Source: Pseudomonadota bacterium (lineage in GTDB: Bacteria; Desulfobacterota; Syntrophorhabdia; Syntrophorhabdales; Syntrophorhabdaceae). Taken from it: a stretch of DNA of 64,000 bases. Made by a program: the position numbers and the translations under genes. Below, piece after piece: positions 61,796 to 64,000 of the stretch (position 1 is its first letter; each line of letters begins with the position of its first letter). The stretch covers positions 124,001 to 188,000 of the forward strand of contig JAPLKC010000089.1 of the NCBI GenBank assembly GCA_026388255.1. The letters run 5' to 3'. Below the pieces are notes generated by a model. It did not search any database. It worked only from the letters and a program-made list of their open reading frames with translations, and had not been told where the DNA came from.

Positions 61796-62166
61796 TATTC
61801 TCCCCCTTCTAAAAGACTTTTTACTTTATATAACAAAATATTGGGCTGTATGGGCTTATTGAGAAATAAATTAACCCCGGCATCAAAAGCACCTTGCCTT
61901 AATTTTTCATCTTTGGTAGTAGTAAGCATTATTATGGGCGTATCAAGATGGTAATAATTATTCCGTAGGCTCTTAACCAGCTCTATGCCGTCCATATTGG
62001 GCATGTTAAGATCTGCTATGACTAAATCCACTTTTGAATCAATCAGTTTCTCCATAGCATCTATGCCATCTTCCGCCTCTGTTATCAAATAATCCTTTTT
62101 CCTAAGAATATAGTTGATCAACTTCCTGATGGTTGGTGAATCGTCAACAATTAATATTTTTTTCAT
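61795..62166 (-). CDS. cheY: Chemotaxis response regulator CheY
   Basis: A 123-residue single receiver domain with ILIVDDSPTIRK, the phosphorylated aspartate in LVIADLNMPNMDG, MLTTTKDEK and the lysine in FLNKPIQP. It transmits the CheA signal to the flagellar switch. The stop shares one base with the cheA start, and cheR is three bases upstream, so the three are co-translated. Confidence 0.9.
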   Translation of the reverse strand: MKKILIVDDSPTIRKLINYILRKKDYLITEAEDGIDAMEKLIDSKVDLVIADLNMPNMDGIELVKSLRNNYYHLDTPIIMLTTTKDEKLRQGAFDAGVNLFLNKPIQPNILLYKVKSLLEGGE

Positions 62167-62169
62167 AAT

Positions 62170-62994
62170 CTATCCTCTCTGATAAGCAATTGATCCGGGG
62201 AACATTAAAGGCTTAAATGCCCTCGACAGATTGTGCAGTGATTCGGCATGGCCTATGGTTAAAAATCCACCCGGCTTCAGCGACTCGTACATAGAATCAA
62301 TGACCTTTTTCTTTACCTTCTCGTCAAAGTAAATAAGGACATTACGGCAAAAAATTACATCAAAATACTTATATTTTCGGTAAGAGTCGGCGTCAACCAA
62401 ATTCATATGGTCAAATCTTACATTTTTCTTAACACTATCCATTAGCCTTTGGGAACCTTTGTCTTCAATAAAATACTTCTTCCTTATAGTCTCATTCATG
62501 TTTCTTACACTATAAGGACCAAAAACAGCCTTCTTTGCCGACTCCAGTACCTTTGCGCTTATATCCGTTGCGTATATCAGGAAAGGGATGTTCTTCTTTG
62601 TGGTATCCATCATTTCCATTAACATTATTGCCAGCGTATACGGCTCCTCGCCTGTTGAACATGCCGCACTCCAGATTTTTAACGGCGATGTTAATGGGGT
62701 TCCGTTTAGATAGTTCTTCTGTACAATGACCTTGAATGCATCCAATTGTGGTGGATTACGAAAAAAACTTGTCTCATTCGTAGTAACTACATCATAGAGA
62801 TTACTCATCTCGCTGTTTACTTTTTCTCCTCCATACTTTAAAAAATAATAGTAATCTTCAAATGTGCTGAATCCAAGCTCGCTCAATCTGTTTGCAAGCC
62901 TGCTTTCAAGAAGATACATCTTGTTCTCCGCGAAAAAGATGCCTGTTTTTTCATATATGTAATCTCTCAGTTGCAGAAACTCTTCTTTCGTCAT
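62170..62994 (-). CDS. cheR: Chemotaxis protein methyltransferase CheR
   Basis: The 274-residue protein has the N-terminal CheR helical domain, VVTTNETSFFRNPPQLDAF, the SAM-binding IWSAACSTGEEPYTLAIML and FDVIFCRNVLIYFDEK. It methylates glutamates of chemoreceptors. AAAGG lies six bases before the ATG, and the HEAT protein ends 15 bases upstream, so it lies in the same operon. No cheB is visible in the window. Confidence 0.93.
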   Translation of the reverse strand: MTKEEFLQLRDYIYEKTGIFFAENKMYLLESRLANRLSELGFSTFEDYYYFLKYGGEKVNSEMSNLYDVVTTNETSFFRNPPQLDAFKVIVQKNYLNGTPLTSPLKIWSAACSTGEEPYTLAIMLMEMMDTTKKNIPFLIYATDISAKVLESAKKAVFGPYSVRNMNETIRKKYFIEDKGSQRLMDSVKKNVRFDHMNLVDADSYRKYKYFDVIFCRNVLIYFDEKVKKKVIDSMYESLKPGGFLTIGHAESLHNLSRAFKPLMFPGSIAYQRG

Positions 62995-63009
62995 TATGCA
63001 CCTTTCCCT

Positions 63010-64000
63010 TTAAAAGGTTTCAAATCTTTCCAATACATATTCTGCGGTAGATCTTACATCTTCATCCTGACTCTGCACAAAAGGTCTTATATAAGGAAGC
63101 GCCCTCTTATCGTTGAGGTCGGAAAGCGCTTTCAGACTCCCGATCTTTATCAGACTGGCGTTATCACTAAGACCTTGTAAAAATATTTCAAATAAAGACG
63201 GGATTTCAAAAACACCAAGGGCCAATAAAGCATAATATCTTGTCCACAAACCGCTATTTACATTAATAAATATTTCTACCAACCTATCCTTAAAAAGACT
63301 CAATTTCTTGTCCTTTATAACCTTCAATGCTTCATGTGGAATATCTTTACCCATCAATAGTTTCTTAAAGAGATCCATATATCTTTCATTGTCTAAAAAT
63401 TGACCAATCACACTGACAGTAGCCTTTCCTATAGTTGCATCCGGGTCATGTAAAAGCTTTTCAGTAAAAGGAAAGTTTTGATTGCTGCTCAGAAGAGAGG
63501 CAACAGATAAATAGAGTTTTTTATCTTCATTAGTGCCGTTGTTTACAAATTGATCTATAATTTCGAGCACACTATTCAAATCAAGCTTTATCAAGGCTTT
63601 CAACGCCTTTATTCTCACGTCAAAAAACCCTTTCTTTACGATCTTTATTATTTCGTCCTTCATCTCCATTATTTCCATGCTGCTGATAACCATCATGGCA
63701 TCACCTATTATATGGCCGTCCGGGTCGGCAACAGCCTCCCTTATTATTGAAAGCCCTCTGCCATCGATAATAGCAGGGAGGTTTTTAACAATCTCCCTCT
63801 TCACATCTATAGATGATGCAAGATATTTTTTTAGTAACACATCTTCGGCTATCTTAATTTTTTCTATTCCGCTGACCTTAATAAAAGGCAACACATATTC
63901 CTCATCTTTATCCATAAATTCTTCGATATTATCTTCCCATACCTCTTTCAATTCTGCAAAAAGCAACAATTTTTCATAATATTCATCTTCATTCGGATCT
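63010..64000 (-). CDS. HEAT-repeat protein, N-terminus beyond the window edge
   Basis: A frame that starts with a TTG at 63969 in the window stays open to the right edge (reading ...DPNEDEYYEKLLLFAELK...), so the true start is outside. The visible 330 residues are helical HEAT/armadillo-type repeats of 30-40 residues (LIKIGSLKALSDLNDKRALPY, ARYYALLALGVFE-like units), ending DEDVRSTAEYVLERF. HEAT proteins of this kind are found as the last domain of chemotaxis adaptors or with CheR/CheA genes in deltaproteobacterial-type operons. It is 15 bases upstream of cheR and presumably part of its operon. Confidence 0.8.
   Translation of the reverse strand, partial: DPNEDEYYEKLLLFAELKEVWEDNIEEFMDKDEEYVLPFIKVSGIEKIKIAEDVLLKKYLASSIDVKREIVKNLPAIIDGRGLSIIREAVADPDGHIIGDAMMVISSMEIMEMKDEIIKIVKKGFFDVRIKALKALIKLDLNSVLEIIDQFVNNGTNEDKKLYLSVASLLSSNQNFPFTEKLLHDPDATIGKATVSVIGQFLDNERYMDLFKKLLMGKDIPHEALKVIKDKKLSLFKDRLVEIFINVNSGLWTRYYALLALGVFEIPSLFEIFLQGLSDNASLIKIGSLKALSDLNDKRALPYIRPFVQSQDEDVRSTAEYVLERFETF

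Overview
The window is 64 kb of a flagellated Gram-negative chromosome. The Gram-negative assignment rests on lipoproteins with lipoboxes, a BamD/LptA-type envelope protein, P- and L-ring genes (flgH, flgI) and type IV pilin or type II secretion pseudopilin genes. The gene order flgF-flgG-flgA-flgH-flgI-flgJ-flgM-flgN-flgK-flgL-csrA-fliW, the use of both sigma-54 and sigma-28 promoters, and the low-GC housekeeping genes fit a Desulfobacterota or Nitrospirota-like lineage. I cannot name the organism from sequence alone. I saw no rRNA, tRNA, CRISPR array, transposase or integrase.

Layout. 1-6.2 kb: an iron-sulfur flavoprotein, a four-gene minor pseudopilin set (H, I, J, K-like), a GT2 glycosyltransferase, and a divergent ExeA-like ATPase with a pseudo-receiver protein. 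6.2-15.5 kb: housekeeping genes (GH57 glycosidase, phosphodiesterase, rsmG, a BamD-LptA fusion, thioesterase, thioredoxin, copper ATPase, lytic transglycosylase). 15.5-20.2 kb: a motility operon (motA, motB, PilZ, HD-GYP, a response regulator and small proteins) behind a sigma-28 promoter. 20.4-43.4 kb: a continuous 23 kb minus-strand glycosylation island. 43.7-57.4 kb: fliS, fliD, flaG, flagellin, a TPR glycosyltransferase, fliW, csrA, then hook-associated and rod/ring genes. 58-64 kb: cheW, an EAL-HDOD protein, cheA, cheY, cheR and a HEAT-repeat protein that runs off the right edge.

The island is the most unusual part. A sigma-54 -24/-12 promoter precedes rfbF. rfbF, rfbG, an RmlC-like epimerase and a short-chain reductase should make a CDP-activated 6-deoxyhexose. 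The promoter is followed by three tandem paralogous radical SAM proteins, a GT4 transferase, a TcaB9-like C-methyltransferase, three more radical SAM proteins (one B12-binding), a HAD protein, and a 2226-residue protein with a StrF-like module, five GT2 modules and a long TPR tail. Seven of these proteins carry the same small Rossmann-like module (a YG or WG glycine turn followed by an hhD motif), placed at either end of unrelated catalytic domains. I infer a modification system that builds and tailors an unusual glycan. Its position beside flagellin and shared flagellar-type promoter suggest flagellin as the target.

Regulation is readable. Sigma-54 boxes precede the rod/ring operon and the glycan island. 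Sigma-28 boxes of the form TTAAGTTT-N11-nCCGATAA precede flagellin, the mot operon, cheW and, on the opposite strand, the EAL-HDOD gene. csrA and fliW overlap, and the flagellin leader carries GGA sites suited to CsrA.

A second recurring oddity is a family of tandem heptanucleotide arrays, usually four units of 7 bp. They occur at gene starts (flgA, flgI, a pseudopilin), in front of trxA, between flgI and flgJ, and inside a glycosyltransferase gene where they add about 30 residues.
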